Source: Deinandra increscens subsp. villosa
Lineage: Eukaryota; Streptophyta; Magnoliopsida; Asterales; Asteraceae
Assembly (NCBI GenBank): GCA_039602395.1
Contig: JBCNJP010000009.1
Location: forward strand, 1,812,544-1,876,543
Length of the DNA stretch: 64,000 nucleotides
Direction of reading: 5' to 3'
Under the pieces are notes generated by a model, which saw only the letters and a program-made list of their open reading frames with translations, did no database searches and was not told where the DNA came from. Both the position numbers and the translations under genes were made by a program. Positions 33,149 to 45,206 of the stretch are shown here, in pieces. Positions within the stretch are counted from its first letter, which is position 1, and each line of letters starts with the position of its first letter.

Positions 33149-35693
33149 TTAGTGATGATATAAACTACTAAAGAACGCGATTAACTTCTCCAAGTGGAAA
33201 AGGTGTTTCCGAACTCGATATATATGTACATTATGCATAATCGCTGCTATTGTCACCAACCCGAAAGACACCAAGATCAACTTCCAGAAATCCTAAGAAC
33301 ACAAAAAAATATATAAATCAATGAAATCCAAAAAAAAAAAAAAAAACCAAATAAGTTGTTACTTGTAATATAAAGGGAGAAAAAATTAAGATCACCTGAG
33401 GGTTGGAGATGACCAACCCCATGATGTATGTCATCAAGTCCCAAAAAGACTGAATGGAATTTTGAACACCTCCAACAACAGCTCTATCAGATTCAGGAAC
33501 TTGATCCTGTTTCATAAAAAAATAAAAAGATATATATAAAAAAATTAATCAAATGAAACATTACAAAACAAGAATCTAGAGTCCTTTGGTTTTCTATAGA
33601 TTTTGGGCTTTCTGATCACCTGCATTTGTTGAATGACTGATAGATCAAACATCCATAGCCCCAAGCGCGAAATTGCTACTCCTCCCATCAGCATGTAAGC
33701 CGATGATGCGTTGTTTTTAACCCATATCGAGCCAACACAGACCAAGAGACAAGTCCACTGCATATGAACAACATGTTCAATCTGTTTCGGGTCAAAAGGA
33801 CAGACTCAAGTTGACCACATTTTCACCCACATGCCATATTTATACCTGTGACCAGATAGACCAAAGTCCGGTTCGGAGGGTTGAGATTCGAGCCTCCATA
33901 AAAGGGTACAAGAATGTGGCGGAAATACCAATTATCGCACTTATTCCTCTGCCTGTTCCAATAACATATGCTGGTATTCCGTCCCACTCCAATGTCGCGG
34001 TCATCAAAGTCCCAAAACTGTCACAAGAAAATCAAACTTAATAGAGCTAGAGAAACAAAGGTGATTGAATTTTCAAATTGTAAACTAACTATAATCATTT
34101 TCAAAATTTGTAAGGATGATTTATACAATACTGTAACTTACTTGATTATAAATGCGTTGATTTAGTATAAAAGATTATAGAAAAAAAAAAAAGTAGCACT
34201 GCAAGTTAAGTTAGATGGTGAGCTCTTCTCCAGTTTCTGTGAAGTATGCTATTTTTTTAGCATTTTTTGTTGTTTTTTCAAAATAGACATAAAAAGCCTG
34301 AAAAAGAAGATCAAGAACCACACCTGAAAAAGAAGATCAAGAAACAAAGGTGATTAAATTTTCAACTTGCAAACTAACTACAATTATTTGCAAAATTTGT
34401 ATTGATGATATATATAATGCTGTAAATCTTTGTGCACATTTGGCCATTTGCTTAATTATGAATGTGTTGATTTAGTACAAAAGATTATAGACACAAAAAA
34501 AAAATAGTACTGCAAGTTAATTTAGATGGCGACCTCTTATGTGGTTTCTGTCAAGTATACTATTATTTAGCATTTTTTCTTGTTTTTTTCAAGATATACA
34601 TAAAGAGCCTCAAAAAAGATCAAGAACCAAACCTGAGGACTGTAAAATATAGTAAAGCAAGAGATAATCCTGGTAGAACCACATCTTGTTGAAGGTACAC
34701 ACGCCAAGCATGAACAAACCGACTATCAGATACCCTTTCGACAAATTTTCTAGCCATGAAATTCCACCAAGAAACGTTTTCTGGATCATCATATATATCA
34801 AGATGTTGGCTACTTTGTTCCTGATTTTGCGTGGTTACTTTTAGTCCACGTTTTCGGTTGCTCTCTGATAGAGCTGGGATCCCTTTGTATACCGAGTTTA
34901 GGAGCCAGTACTGCAAGAAAGCTGAGAGTATATTCCAGATTACTAAACTGATAGCGGATGCAGTCATTGATACGAAACTGATGATGAATCCTGTGACCAC
35001 AGGCGCGAATAATGTGCTTGTTAGATCGATTCTCCGGATTGTGGAGTTCAACTTTGTTAGTAAGTTGGAAGAACTCCCTTCTGATATCACCACCACCCTG
35101 ATCAAGATTTAAAATATATGTCACTCTAGCACTCCGTTCCGGAGTTCATAAGGAGGGAAAAGAAAGGAAATGGAAACATTTTGTGTTCCTGAGTTTCATT
35201 TGAGGAAGGAAAAGAAAGGAAGATAAAATATGTTGTGTTCCCGAGTTTCACTTTAAGGAAGGAAAAGTAAGGAAAGGAAAAGTAAGGAAACTAGGCAAAA
35301 ATCTTATATTTTCTTTTCCTTCCGATTTCGAAGGAAATGGAAGGAAAGACATCCCTTTCTTTTCCTTTCTTTTCCTTTTCTTTCTTTTCCTTTCATTTCT
35401 TTTGCCTTCTTAAGTGAACTCGGAAACGAAGTGTAATGTTTGAATCATACTTAAAAAAAACAAAAAAAAACAAAAAAAACCTATAAGAAGTAAGACTAGT
35501 GGTCATTTATACAGTTAGTTCATTCACTAAAGGTCACAATGGGACTGTTTAATAATTATCTACAGCATTCAAAGTGAGTAGAGTATAAATCTACCATTCT
35601 CTTTCAATTAAGATGGTTCCTGCAAGACTCGAAAGAACTGCAACAGCTCCGGAGAGATTGGTCAGCACGACGAGCAAAGCGAATGTTGGGGCG
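33149..35693 (-). pseudogene. IREG: Ferroportin/IREG gene, 3' part (rest of exon 3 to exon 8), separated by a retrotransposon
   Basis: Ferroportins (SLC40, IREG/FPN in plants) export Fe, Co or Ni across the plasma membrane or tonoplast. In coding order this part holds the end of exon 3 (35693-35595: TFALLVVLTNLSGAVAVLSS), exon 4 (35097-34633: VVVISEG, RRIDLTSTLFAPVVTGFIIS, LPGLSLALLYFTVL), exon 5 (34017-33846: GTLMTATLEWDGIPAYVIG), exon 6 (33757-33620: WTCLLVCVGSIWV, SRLGLWMFDLSVIQQMQ), exon 7 (33506-33396: VPESDRAVVGGVQNSIQ) and exon 8 (33292-33149: IYRVRKHLFHLEKL then stop). All introns are GT/AG and phases fit. With the 5' part, the uninterrupted gene would encode 521 residues, close to Arabidopsis IREG1/2. 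No stop or frameshift was found apart from the insertion. Cut off from its promoter by 14.3 kb, it is probably non-functional in this allele. Confidence 0.93.
35130..35433. mobile_element. CACTA-like MITE in ferroportin intron 3, 304 bp
   Basis: The left end cactccgttccggagttca and the reverse complement of the right end, cacttcgtttccgagttca, are imperfect TIRs. The interior is purine-rich on one arm (ggaaaagaaagga) and pyrimidine-rich on the other, like 25198-25522. The words gtgttcc(t/c)gagtttca are repeated internally. It is intronic, so it should not change the protein. Confidence 0.6.
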
Positions 35694-35860
35694 TGAAAAT
35701 CAGGCCAAGAATTATGTAACAGAAATTTAACAGAAATGAATTGGGGAAAACTGAAATCGTAATCTCATTAAACACAACAGGGTTATTTATACACACTAAC
35801 TTTCACACAATTACAATACTAGTCCCTGATGTTTGATTGCAATTACAAAACAAGCTAACA
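35694..35860 (-). repeat. 3' LTR of the copia element
   Basis: 167 bp, identical by eye to 49853-50019. The polypurine tract (minus strand, attaggggggagtt) adjoins at 35861-35874, which confirms this is the 3' LTR of a minus-strand element. Confidence 0.95.
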
Positions 35861-36018
35861 AACTCCCCCCTAATTGCAATATACTACACAGATTTCAGAA
35901 ACAGAAACAAAACTACCATTTCCTATAACCAAGACTTCTACATCATCACATAGTAGTGATCCAATGGATTTATCTATGCTAATGTGCAAAAACCTTGAGG
36001 AACATAGCAGCTTCACTT

Positions 36019-37981
36019 CTACACCTCTAATCCAAGTAAAAACCTCATCTCTTCAAACTTAGCTTTAGGCAAAGCTTTTGTCAGAACATCTGCTCTCTGC
36101 AATTCTCCTTTCACAAACTCAACTGCAATTTCTCCTCTTTCAACACATTCTCTAATGTAATGGTATCTTGTCTTTATATGTTTAGACCTACCATGAAAAA
36201 CAGGGTTTTTCATTAACATTATTGCTGACTTGTTATCAACAAACAGTGTTACAACCTTGTGACTTCTTCCTGTGATCTCTTCTAGCAGACCATGTAACCA
36301 AACTGCTTGAGTAGCTGCTGAGGTAGCAGCCATGAACTCAGCTTCACAAGAAGATAATGCCACTGTCTTTTGCTTAGATGACTGCCAAGATACCACCGAA
36401 CCATTGAAGTAAAATACATTGCCAGATGTACTCTTACCATCATCTGTGTCAGTCAAATGGTTGCTATCACTGAAACCAATCAAACCTCCTCCTTCAGTTC
36501 TATTATACTTGATTCCTAAATTCACAGTACCCTTTATGTATCTTATTAAATGCTTAATAGCCTTCATGTGCACCTCAGTTGGAAACTGCATAAACCTGCT
36601 AATATAGCTAACTACAAAGGTTATATCAGGCCTGGTTTGTGTTAAGTACCTTAGTGATCCCACCAGTCTTCTGAATTCAGTTGGATCAACTAATACACTT
36701 CCTTCTGTATGATACAAATTAAGTCCAGGCTCCATTGGTATTTTTACCTCATTGCAATCCTCCAAGCCTGCCATCTTGATCAACTTCAAAGCATATGAAG
36801 ATTGCTTAATCTTTATACCAGTATCATCTTGTTGAACTTCAATTCCCAAATAGTAGCATAATTTTCCCAAGTCAGTCATTTCAAACTTGACTTTCATTTG
36901 CTGCTTGAAGTTTTCCAACTCCTGCAAGTCATTTCCTGTAACTAACAGGTCATCAACATAAACTCCCAAAATGATTAAAGAATTCTCTTTTACTCTAACA
37001 TACACTGCTTGCTCCCTTTTGCATCTTACAAATCCAATTTCCTTCAACACTTCATCTAGTCTCTGATTCCATGCTCTTGGAGCTTGTCTAAGACCATACA
37101 AGGCTTTTGATAACTTGTATACCTTACTTTCTGCACCTTTCTTTACAAACCCCTCAGGTTGTTTAACATAAACATTCTCCTTTAAATCACCATGGAGGAA
37201 TGCTGCTTTTACATCTAAATGAAATACTGTCCACCTCATCTTTGCAGCATAAGCAAGTATCAACCTAATGGAATCAATTCGGGCTACAGGAGCAAAAGCT
37301 TCTTCAAAATCAATTCCAGGCTGTTGCACATATCCTTTAGCTACTAGCCTAGCTTTGTGTTTTGTGATCTTCCCACTTGCATCCCTTTTCAACTTAAAAA
37401 CCCATTTCAACCCAATTGGATTACACTTGAATGGTGGATCTACCAGATGCCATGTTTTATTCTTCTGAATTGTGAGAATTTCCTCATTCATTGCTGCTTT
37501 CCACTCCTTTTCTGTGACAGCTTCTTCAAAAGTAAGTGGTTCACCAGCTTGAGCTAGGAGAAGTTGTACTCTATCCTCATCATCCTCCCTTTGTTGCACC
37601 TGTCTCAACCTACTATCCAATACAAAGTCACTATATTTAGTAGGCACAGTTGACATTCTACCTGACCTCCTTACCTCAGGTGCTGCAACAGCAGTTGGAG
37701 CAGTAGTTGTTTCTGAATGGCTATTGCTAGGACCAGCTTCAGCATCATTTGATCCTGTCTCATTAGCCTGGAAGTGTGTTACCTCATCTCCTGGTTCAAC
37801 AACCACTGCATCTTCCTGTTGATTTGTTACTACCATAAAATCAACCCAACTTTGAGAGCCATCTTCTTTCACTGAACCCAAATGGTTAGTCCAATCCATT
37901 GGCTTTTTCTCATCAAATATGACATCCCTGCTCACCACTACCTTTCCCTTTTCAATATCATACATCCTATGACCCTTTGTT
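36019..37981 (-). CDS. Copia polyprotein, C-terminal part (integrase end, RT, RNase H)
   Basis: Continuation of the copia gag-pol beyond the nested gypsy. It begins KGHRMYDIEKGKVVVSRDV, the end of the integrase region, passes a Ser/Thr-rich spacer, and contains the copia reverse transcriptase (KHKARLVAKGYVQQPGIDFE, FLHGDLKENVYVKQPEGF, catalytic YVDDLLVTG) and RNase H (SSCEAEFMAATSAATQAVW, FVDNKSAIMLMKNP, SKHIKTRYHYIRE). It is open to the stop with no lesion. A frame call that extends to 37989 takes in bases of the gypsy LTR. It cannot be translated from its own start in this arrangement. Confidence 0.95.
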
Positions 37982-40309
37982 TGTAACAACGCTAATTATT
38001 TTTACTATTTCTTTAACGAATATTTAACTTGAAAAGTGGTCCCAGAAAATTTCGTGGTAAATTGTTCGTTTATACGGTAACATCTTGCATCTTTATCCGC
38101 ATACGTAATAGATAGAGTGTCAAATACAAGTGCGTCATTAAGTTCATCAAAACATTAGCAACCAAGTGTGTGCTAAATACGAGTTAATACTAGTTCAATT
38201 ATTTTCAAAAGATGGCTACGACAAGCCATGATCATCAAAAGAGGTGGCAACTTGCGTGTTCGGTTCGTCTCGAGCTCGGGGGATCCGTATCTACATGGTA
38301 GCTTTACCTGCGTGCAATTACACCACATTAGTATAAAACGTTAATGCAAGTTGGAATGACAATTAGGCATTAAAACGGAGGCAAAGTTTCAAAATTTAGG
38401 CAGCTCCACCGTAAGCTACGCTGGCCACCGTAGCTTACGGTGGCTTCAGCTAGCCTACGGTGGCTTGATGCTGGCCTACGGTGGGTGCCAAGGCTGCAGG
38501 CCACCGTAGCTTACGGTGGCCACCGTAAGCTACGGTGGTACCTGTGGTTTTGGTACCCCCTCTTGGTTCTTTTTCCACTTAATCACCCGGATTCGATTTC
38601 CACCAATTCATAAGTTACCAACACATGGTTTAAGCTCCAAAAAACTTGCTAGACTCTAAAATTTAAACATGGACCAATTACCCATCGTTACCTTGCCTTT
38701 ACCTTACCCGGTTGACCCGTTAAGGGCCAACCCATGCCACAACTCGTCCAAGATTACAAATGAACCCAACCTTGTACATTCACTAGTGGCATGTTCACAA
38801 TATATCAGATTACTTCATGACTCCTACCTTTAATAACATATGAATTTCGATGATCCCTAAGGAGCATTCCAAATACAACGTATCCATGTCACCTATGTAG
38901 GAATTCTAGAATACTAATTAGAATTGGACATCTTACATATGTGTATAACCATCCTTGCCATACACCAAGGACCCAATTAGCCCTTGAGGTATCTTCGGAC
39001 CAATTATCCGAGAGCTAAAGCATGCGGAGTGTAGGCAAATCAACCCAATTTGGTTGACTAAGCCACTTCCCCTTTTCCCCTATGAGAGAATCCATTTATT
39101 CCCTCATGAGGTGAAGACTTATTCTTTTCTACCCACTATGGTCCATAACCAAATGTAAGGTGTTTACAATTTTTACTTACTAGTGTAACGAACAAGATGT
39201 ACGTTACCTCGATTGCTTGAAGATCCACTACCGTTAGCGTGTGCTTGGTTACTCCCTTCGAAGCCTTGATTGCCTATATTATCAATAGCTCATCAAGACC
39301 ATAGCCATAACAAGAATTTTACAACCATGGCATGAATTGTAAGATATCACCCAATCATAGTGTCATCAATAATTTCACAAATCTATCATCAAGTAAGACC
39401 TCAATTAACACCAAGTTCACCATTCGAGCATACTTACCAACATTTCATAATTTTTACTATTATACAACTCGTTTTATCACGGGATCATTGTCACATGCCT
39501 TCTATGATTTCCTAGCCACAATTCATGGAAATTTACTCAATTATAGTTTAAGGATCTTCACACAAGCATTTCATCAAACACATGGTAGGCATTGTCTATG
39601 TTATTAGTCCTAACTTGGTTTTCATGTTTGCTAATCACCATCTCACCTCTATTAAGTGAGATTCAAGTCCAATACACGTATTAACACACAATGTTCACAG
39701 GAAATTCACATATACACACAATTTAGCTCATTGTCTATGAACCCCCAATTGGGTTTTTCGCAATTCATGGGCTAGTCACCAAGTTGGGAGGCTAGCCCTC
39801 CTAATACACTATCTACATGTGTACAAGCATCACAAATTCAGCATATAGCAAACAGAACCCATCAATTTCGTGATTCACACAAGGATTCACGAGTTCCTAC
39901 ACATGCATCTAAGTAGGAGTTTCACTTACTTGATCAATTAGATGGTAGGATTCAAGGATTTCTCTTCCTAATCCACACACATGCACAGAAATCGCAGGTA
40001 ACAAGAGGAGGAGCCAGAATTTCGAGATTTAGAGGTGGAGAGGAGGCTGGGTTCGATCAACAGGAGGAGATGTCGATCTCCTCTTGTTTCCAGCCCTTTT
40101 TCTCTAACCTAGTTTGCACAAATTGCACTTTAGTCCCTCCACTTCTAATTCTTTTATAATATTAACCTAATGTGACAATTTCACATTTAGTCCCCACATT
40201 ATAACTTATTTATGTAAGGTTCTAGCAAGTATAGGTTTCTATTAAACCCCACGTTAAGTTTACACAAGGTTTAACGGAAATTCAAATTTACGGAATTCGG
40301 GTTGTTACA
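37982..40309 (-). repeat. 3' LTR of the Tekay-type element
   Basis: 2328 bp, the same length as 45207-47534 and matching base for base in the blocks compared (offset 7225). It adjoins the polypurine tract at 40311-40322. It carries a cluster of ccaccgta...tacggtgg inverted motifs (38406-38538). A 91-codon plus-strand frame is present in both LTRs, but lies antisense to the element and has no recognisable domain. Confidence 0.96.
38406..38538. repeat. Cluster of 19-bp inverted motifs in the LTR
   Basis: Four copies of an 8-bp inverted repeat with 3-bp centre (arms ccaccgta and tacggtgg) lie at 38406-38424 (one mismatch), 38425-38443, 38501-38519 and 38520-38538; half-site variants lie between them. 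The same cluster occurs in the other LTR at 45631-45763. The GC-rich dyads could bind a dimeric factor or extrude hairpins. Confidence 0.85.
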
Positions 40310-40310
40310 A

Positions 40311-40322
40311 CTCCACCCCCCT
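40311..40322 (-). other. Polypurine tract of the Tekay-type element
   Basis: On the minus strand, a purine run aagggggtggag lies immediately upstream of the 3' LTR, the usual primer for plus-strand DNA synthesis. Confidence 0.85.
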
Positions 40323-40350
40323 TAAAGGGGGTTTCGTCCCCGAAACGAAA

Positions 40351-43300
40351 TCACGTACCGAATAAGTGAGGATAGTAGCGTTGCATTTCTTCCTCGGATT
40401 CCCAAGTTAGATCCGATCCTTTCCTATGCTCCCATTGAACCTTCACTTGGTTTACTTCTTTGTTTCTCAGCCGCTTAACCTTACGATCAAGGATCGCAAT
40501 AGGCCTCTCGACATAGTTAAGCTTATCATCAATCACTAAATCATCGAGTGGCACATAGGCGCTCTCGTCGGCAAGACACTTCCTCAAATAGGACACGTGG
40601 AACGTATTGTGGATGCCGCTTAGCTCCTCTGGCAATTCCAGTTGATAAGCCACCTTGCCCACACGCGCAAGGATTTTGAAAGGTCCAATGAATCGAGGAC
40701 TTAGCTTGCCTCGCTTCCTAAAACGAATCACACCTTTCCACGGGGAGACCTTTAACATGACATAGTCTCCCTCTTGGAACTCTATTGGTCTCCTTCTCTT
40801 ATCCGCATAAGATTTTTGTCTATCTTGAGCGGCTTTTAATCGTGCCCTCACGATGTCGATCTTGGCCGACGTTTCCCGAACCACCTCGCGGCTACTTAGC
40901 TCGCGTTGGCCCACTTCACCCCAACATACGGGTGTTCGGCACCTTCTACCATACAACATCTCGAACGGAGGCATCCCAATACTCGAGTGATAGCTATTAT
41001 TGTAGGCGAATTCTACAAGTGGCAAGTGTCGGTCCCAATTTCCCCCGAAATCAATAACACATGCCCGAAGCATGTCTTCCAACGTTTGGATGGTCCTCTC
41101 GCTTTGGCCGTCGGTTTGGGGGTGATATGCTGTGCTGAGGTGCAATCTAGAACCCATTTCCTCCTGGAATCCTTGCCAAAATTCCGATGTGAACCGGGTG
41201 TCCCGGTCCGATACTATGGAGACCGGTACCCCGTGGCGAGACACAATTTCGTCAATGTAAATATCAGCCAATTTCTCCGATGAGGACTTCTCCCGAATGG
41301 GGAGGAAGTGTGCACTTTTGGTCAGCCGGTCCACAATCACCCAAATAGCGTCGTGGTTCCTGGACGTTCTTGGCAACTTAGTTACCAAGTCCATAGTCAC
41401 ATGTTCCCATTTCCACACGGGGATTTCCAAGGGTTGCAACTTCCCGTATGGTCTTTGATGCTCAGCCTTGACTTGTAGACAAGTTAAGCATCTCTCGACG
41501 TACTTGACTATGTCGCGTTTCATCCCGGGCCACCAATAATTGGCCTTTAAATCGTTATACATCTTTGTTGCCCCCGGGTGTACTGTGTACCGAGACTTAT
41601 GGGCCTCGTCTAATAACATATTCCTCACATCACATGAGTTGGGAACCCAAACTCGCCCAAAGCGGGTCTTTATTCCACTTTCTTCATCTACTAGATCTTT
41701 TACTTGACCCACAATCCGCTCCTTTTTCAAGTTTTCTTCTTTGACTGCTTCAATTTGGGCCTCCTTGATCCGTGCTATCAAGTTAGAGGTCACCACAAGT
41801 TGCATAGATCTCACTCTAATGGGCACATAGTCCCCTTTTCGACTTAGGGCATCGGCTACCACATTGGCCTTGCCCGGGTGATAGTGAATCTCGCAGTCAT
41901 AGTCCTTGATCGTCTCAAGCCATCTTCGTTGCCTCATGTTCAAGTCCTTTTGGTCGAAGAAGTACTTGAGACTTTTGTGATCGGTGAAGATTGTGCATTT
42001 GGCCCCATACAAATAATGTCGCCAAATCTTCAAGGCAAATACTACCGCCGCCAACTCTAGGTCATGCGTAGGGTAGTTTTGCTCGTGCACCTTTAGTTGC
42101 CGAGATGCATACGCGATCACCTTGCCTCGTTGCATCAATACACATCCGAGGCCAACTTGCGACGCGTCCGAGTAAACCACCATGTCCTCGTTGCCCTCGG
42201 GCAGAGTTAAAACCGGGGCTTGAGTAAGCTTTTGTTTGAGGCTTCGAAATGCCTCCTCTTGCTCGGTACCCCATACAAACTTAGTTTCTTTCTTAGTCAG
42301 CTTCGTTAAGGGTAAAGCTATTTTTGAGAAATCTTGGATAAATCTCCGGTAGTAGCCTGCTAGCCCGAGGAAACTCCTAACCTCGGTGGGAGTCTTAGGA
42401 GCCCCCCATAAGGTTACCGCTTCAACTTTAGCCGGGTCCACCTTAATCCCCTCGGAACCAATTACATGGCCCAAAAATTGCACTTCTCTTAGCCAAAATG
42501 CACATTTAGAGAACTTGGCATACAATTTCTCAACCCTTAGTCTTTCCAGTATCTCTCGTAAATGCTTGGCATGATCGGCCTCGCTCCGAGAGTAGATCAA
42601 AATATCGTCAATGAAGACTATCACTGATTTGTCTAGCATGGGTTTGCACACACGGTTCATTAAATCCATGAAGGCCGCCGGTGCATTCGTCAACCCAAAG
42701 GACATCACACAGAATTCGTAATGCCCATAGCGAGTTCTAAAGGCAGTCTTGGGGATGTCCTCTTCTTTCACCTTCAATTGATGGTACCCTGACCGCAAGT
42801 CGATCTTGGAGAACCATTTGGCCCCTTGTAATTGATCGAATAGATCGTCAATTCGGGGCAAGGGATATCGATTTTTCACCGTGAGTTTGTTTAACTCCCG
42901 ATAATCGATGCACATCCGCATACTCCCATCTTTCTTCTTTACAAATAGAACCGGGGCTCCCCATGGTGAGATACTCGGCCTAATAAACCCCTTATCCAGC
43001 AACTCTTGGATTTGGGTATTAAGTTCTTGCAACTCTGGGGGCGCTAACCGATATGGTGCCCGTGCTACCGGCTTGGCATTCGGAAGTAGGTCAATTCTGA
43101 ATTCCACATCTCTATCCGGAGGCATACCCGGCAAGTCTTCCGGGAACACATCTTTGAATTCTTGGACTACCGGTAACTCATCTATTACCGGTCCTTGTGC
43201 TCTCGTGTCGGTCACCGTAGCTAAAAAGGCTTGGCATCCCTTTTTTATATACTTCCTCGCTTTGTGCATAGAGCATATTAGGGGAGTTCCGCTTTTGTCA

Positions 43301-44787
43301 CCCAGTATGGTGACTTTGCCCCCCTCGGGTGACGTGAGTTCAATTGTCTTGTGATCACATATCACTCTCGCATGGTGGCGGGATAGCCAATCCATTCCTA
43401 CCACCACCTTGAACTCTCTCATAGCCATGGGGATGAGGTCAATGGAGTATTCCTCCCCGTTGATGGTGATCGTGCATCCCCGACATACATCATAAACAAG
43501 TATAGATTTATCGTTAGCAACTTCTACTTCTAAAGGTACATGCAATTTTTCAATCACAAATGAAGGGTGCTTAACAAAATCAATTGAGACAAATGACCTA
43601 TTAGCACCCGTATCAAATAATACACGCGCAGGCAACGAATTAATCGGAAAAGTACCTGACACGACGTTGGGGTCAATCTTGGCCTCATCGGCCGTTAGCT
43701 GGAATGCCCTTCCGGTGGCCCGCGGAATTTCAGTTTTTCCCCCAGTCCTTGACCCTTCACCCATCAATTTTGGGCAGTTCGGCTTCTTATGACCCGTCTG
43801 ATAGCAGTTGAAGCATCTAACTACTTCAGAGGGGCAATTGGAGACAAGGTGGCCCTTTTTGCCACAATTCAAACATGGTCGATCTTTGAAGAGGCACTCA
43901 CCCGGATGCCCCCTCCCACAAATCTTGCATTTGGAGTTTCCCCCCTTGAACTCTTTCTTTTTGGGAGATTCCCCCGTTCTCTGCTTCTTTGGAGGGTTTG
44001 ACTGTGCCTCATTAGGCCCTCTCCTTTCACGGGTTTCTTCCCTTCGGGTGATATCAAGTTCCCGAGCCCTCGCAGCGTTAATCATTTCTTCCACCGTATT
44101 GAAGCTCGTTAGAGGCACGAAGTCCTTAATCTTGGGCTTTAGCATGTTCCTATAGAAGAACATCCTTGCCCCTTCGGTAGGCAACACATCTGCACAAAAC
44201 CTGACCCGATCAAGGTAGATCCCCGTGATTTGATCTACCGTTTGGTCTTCGGTCTGCTCCAATTTGAGAAACTCCTGCTTGAGTTTGTTCACCATTGCCT
44301 TCGGGCAATGATGTTCAGTAAAGATTTCTTTGAATTCGGGCCACGTTAATGCATTAATTGCAACGTCCCCTTTTTCTTGGGCCTTTGCATCCCACCAATC
44401 TTTCGCCCGGTCCCGAAGTAGACCCGTGGCATAACTCACTTGATCATCTTCTTCACAATGGGTCCGGCGAAACACACCCTCCACATTGGTGATCCACCGA
44501 TGGCAAGCAATAGGATCCACCTCACCCGAATAGTGAGGGGGTTTGCAAGCCATGAACTTGTTAAAAGAACAACGTTTCTTTGTCTTTTCGGGCTCCCCTC
44601 GATTTAGGAGAACCCCCTTTAGCTCATCAAACTTTTCATTCATGGTCTTAAGAAGATCCTCTTGGATCTTGTGCACGTATTCCGGGAGGGCGGCATCAAT
44701 AGCCCTCCCGACTTCTTCAGCAATTCGGGCGTTAAGGGCCTCGTCTCTCTGCTCTTGGGTCAAGCCGTCCCCAACTTGGTTCGTCAT
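40351..44787 (-). CDS. Tekay-type gypsy gag-pol polyprotein, 1478 aa, intact
   Basis: A single open frame with all expected parts. Gag comes first (about residues 85-250, GEVDPIACHRWITNVEGVF), then zinc knuckles (CLNCGKKGHLVSNC and CFNCYQTGHKKPNC, about 300-335, preceded by a shorter CKICGRGHPGEC) and an aspartic protease (LFDTGANRSFVS, about 390). Reverse transcriptase follows (KWFSKIDLRSGYHQLKV, catalytic FIDDILIYS near 725), then RNase H (YSDASQVGLGCVLMQRG, FTDHKSLKYFF). The integrase has an HHCC zinc finger, core signatures (WVIVDRLTKSAHFLP, STAYHPQTDGQSERTIQTLE) and a C-terminal chromodomain-like segment (QVKVQWEHRKGSDLTWESEE). Upstream lies a 419-bp leader. No stop, frameshift or missing catalytic motif is visible, so it may encode active enzymes. 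The clade call rests on LTR length and the chromodomain type. Confidence 0.97.
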   Translation of the reverse strand: MTNQVGDGLTQEQRDEALNARIAEEVGRAIDAALPEYVHKIQEDLLKTMNEKFDELKGVLLNRGEPEKTKKRCSFNKFMACKPPHYSGEVDPIACHRWITNVEGVFRRTHCEEDDQVSYATGLLRDRAKDWWDAKAQEKGDVAINALTWPEFKEIFTEHHCPKAMVNKLKQEFLKLEQTEDQTVDQITGIYLDRVRFCADVLPTEGARMFFYRNMLKPKIKDFVPLTSFNTVEEMINAARARELDITRREETRERRGPNEAQSNPPKKQRTGESPKKKEFKGGNSKCKICGRGHPGECLFKDRPCLNCGKKGHLVSNCPSEVVRCFNCYQTGHKKPNCPKLMGEGSRTGGKTEIPRATGRAFQLTADEAKIDPNVVSGTFPINSLPARVLFDTGANRSFVSIDFVKHPSFVIEKLHVPLEVEVANDKSILVYDVCRGCTITINGEEYSIDLIPMAMREFKVVVGMDWLSRHHARVICDHKTIELTSPEGGKVTILGDKSGTPLICSMHKARKYIKKGCQAFLATVTDTRAQGPVIDELPVVQEFKDVFPEDLPGMPPDRDVEFRIDLLPNAKPVARAPYRLAPPELQELNTQIQELLDKGFIRPSISPWGAPVLFVKKKDGSMRMCIDYRELNKLTVKNRYPLPRIDDLFDQLQGAKWFSKIDLRSGYHQLKVKEEDIPKTAFRTRYGHYEFCVMSFGLTNAPAAFMDLMNRVCKPMLDKSVIVFIDDILIYSRSEADHAKHLREILERLRVEKLYAKFSKCAFWLREVQFLGHVIGSEGIKVDPAKVEAVTLWGAPKTPTEVRSFLGLAGYYRRFIQDFSKIALPLTKLTKKETKFVWGTEQEEAFRSLKQKLTQAPVLTLPEGNEDMVVYSDASQVGLGCVLMQRGKVIAYASRQLKVHEQNYPTHDLELAAVVFALKIWRHYLYGAKCTIFTDHKSLKYFFDQKDLNMRQRRWLETIKDYDCEIHYHPGKANVVADALSRKGDYVPIRVRSMQLVVTSNLIARIKEAQIEAVKEENLKKERIVGQVKDLVDEESGIKTRFGRVWVPNSCDVRNMLLDEAHKSRYTVHPGATKMYNDLKANYWWPGMKRDIVKYVERCLTCLQVKAEHQRPYGKLQPLEIPVWKWEHVTMDLVTKLPRTSRNHDAIWVIVDRLTKSAHFLPIREKSSSEKLADIYIDEIVSRHGVPVSIVSDRDTRFTSEFWQGFQEEMGSRLHLSTAYHPQTDGQSERTIQTLEDMLRACVIDFGGNWDRHLPLVEFAYNNSYHSSIGMPPFEMLYGRRCRTPVCWGEVGQRELSSREVVRETSAKIDIVRARLKAAQDRQKSYADKRRRPIEFQEGDYVMLKVSPWKGVIRFRKRGKLSPRFIGPFKILARVGKVAYQLELPEELSGIHNTFHVSYLRKCLADESAYVPLDDLVIDDKLNYVERPIAILDRKVKRLRNKEVNQVKVQWEHRKGSDLTWESEEEMQRYYPHLFGT

Positions 44788-45191
44788 GACACTACAGAGT
44801 TTAATTCAACCAGTTAGTTCATGTATCAATTCCCCTTGCCTAGAGCAGGGTTGTTATGGGCTCCCCTTGGCCATTTCCAAGGGTGTCACACATAAGGTTA
44901 CGGGTTTATAGCAATTCCCATAACCCATTTTAAACTATTCATGCGTCTCCCGCATCTTCGGTTCCGGTGCAACTCACCATCCCCGTACACGCTCTGAAAT
45001 TACCAAGTGGTGCATCAATTATGCACCCTTAGTTACTTTCCATAGCACACACTAGAATTATAATCACACATCATTTAGAAATTCAACACATACCCGGATC
45101 TCCGCGGAAGCTCGAACCGAACACTTGGCCATTATCTCGAGCACGGGTTTGAGTTCAAGAGTCAAATTACACTTGAATCCCTCAAACCTCG

Positions 45192-45203
45192 GCTCTGATA
45201 CCA
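45192..45203 (-). other. Primer-binding site of the Tekay-type element
   Basis: On the minus strand, tggtatcagagc is found 3 bp after the 5' LTR end. It is the standard complement to the 3' end of initiator tRNA-Met. Confidence 0.95.
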
Positions 45204-45206
45204 ACT

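Noticed and set aside
39332..39607. 91-codon frame present in both Tekay LTRs (again at 46557-46832)
   Set aside because: Conserved only because the LTRs are copies; it is antisense to the element and has no domain.
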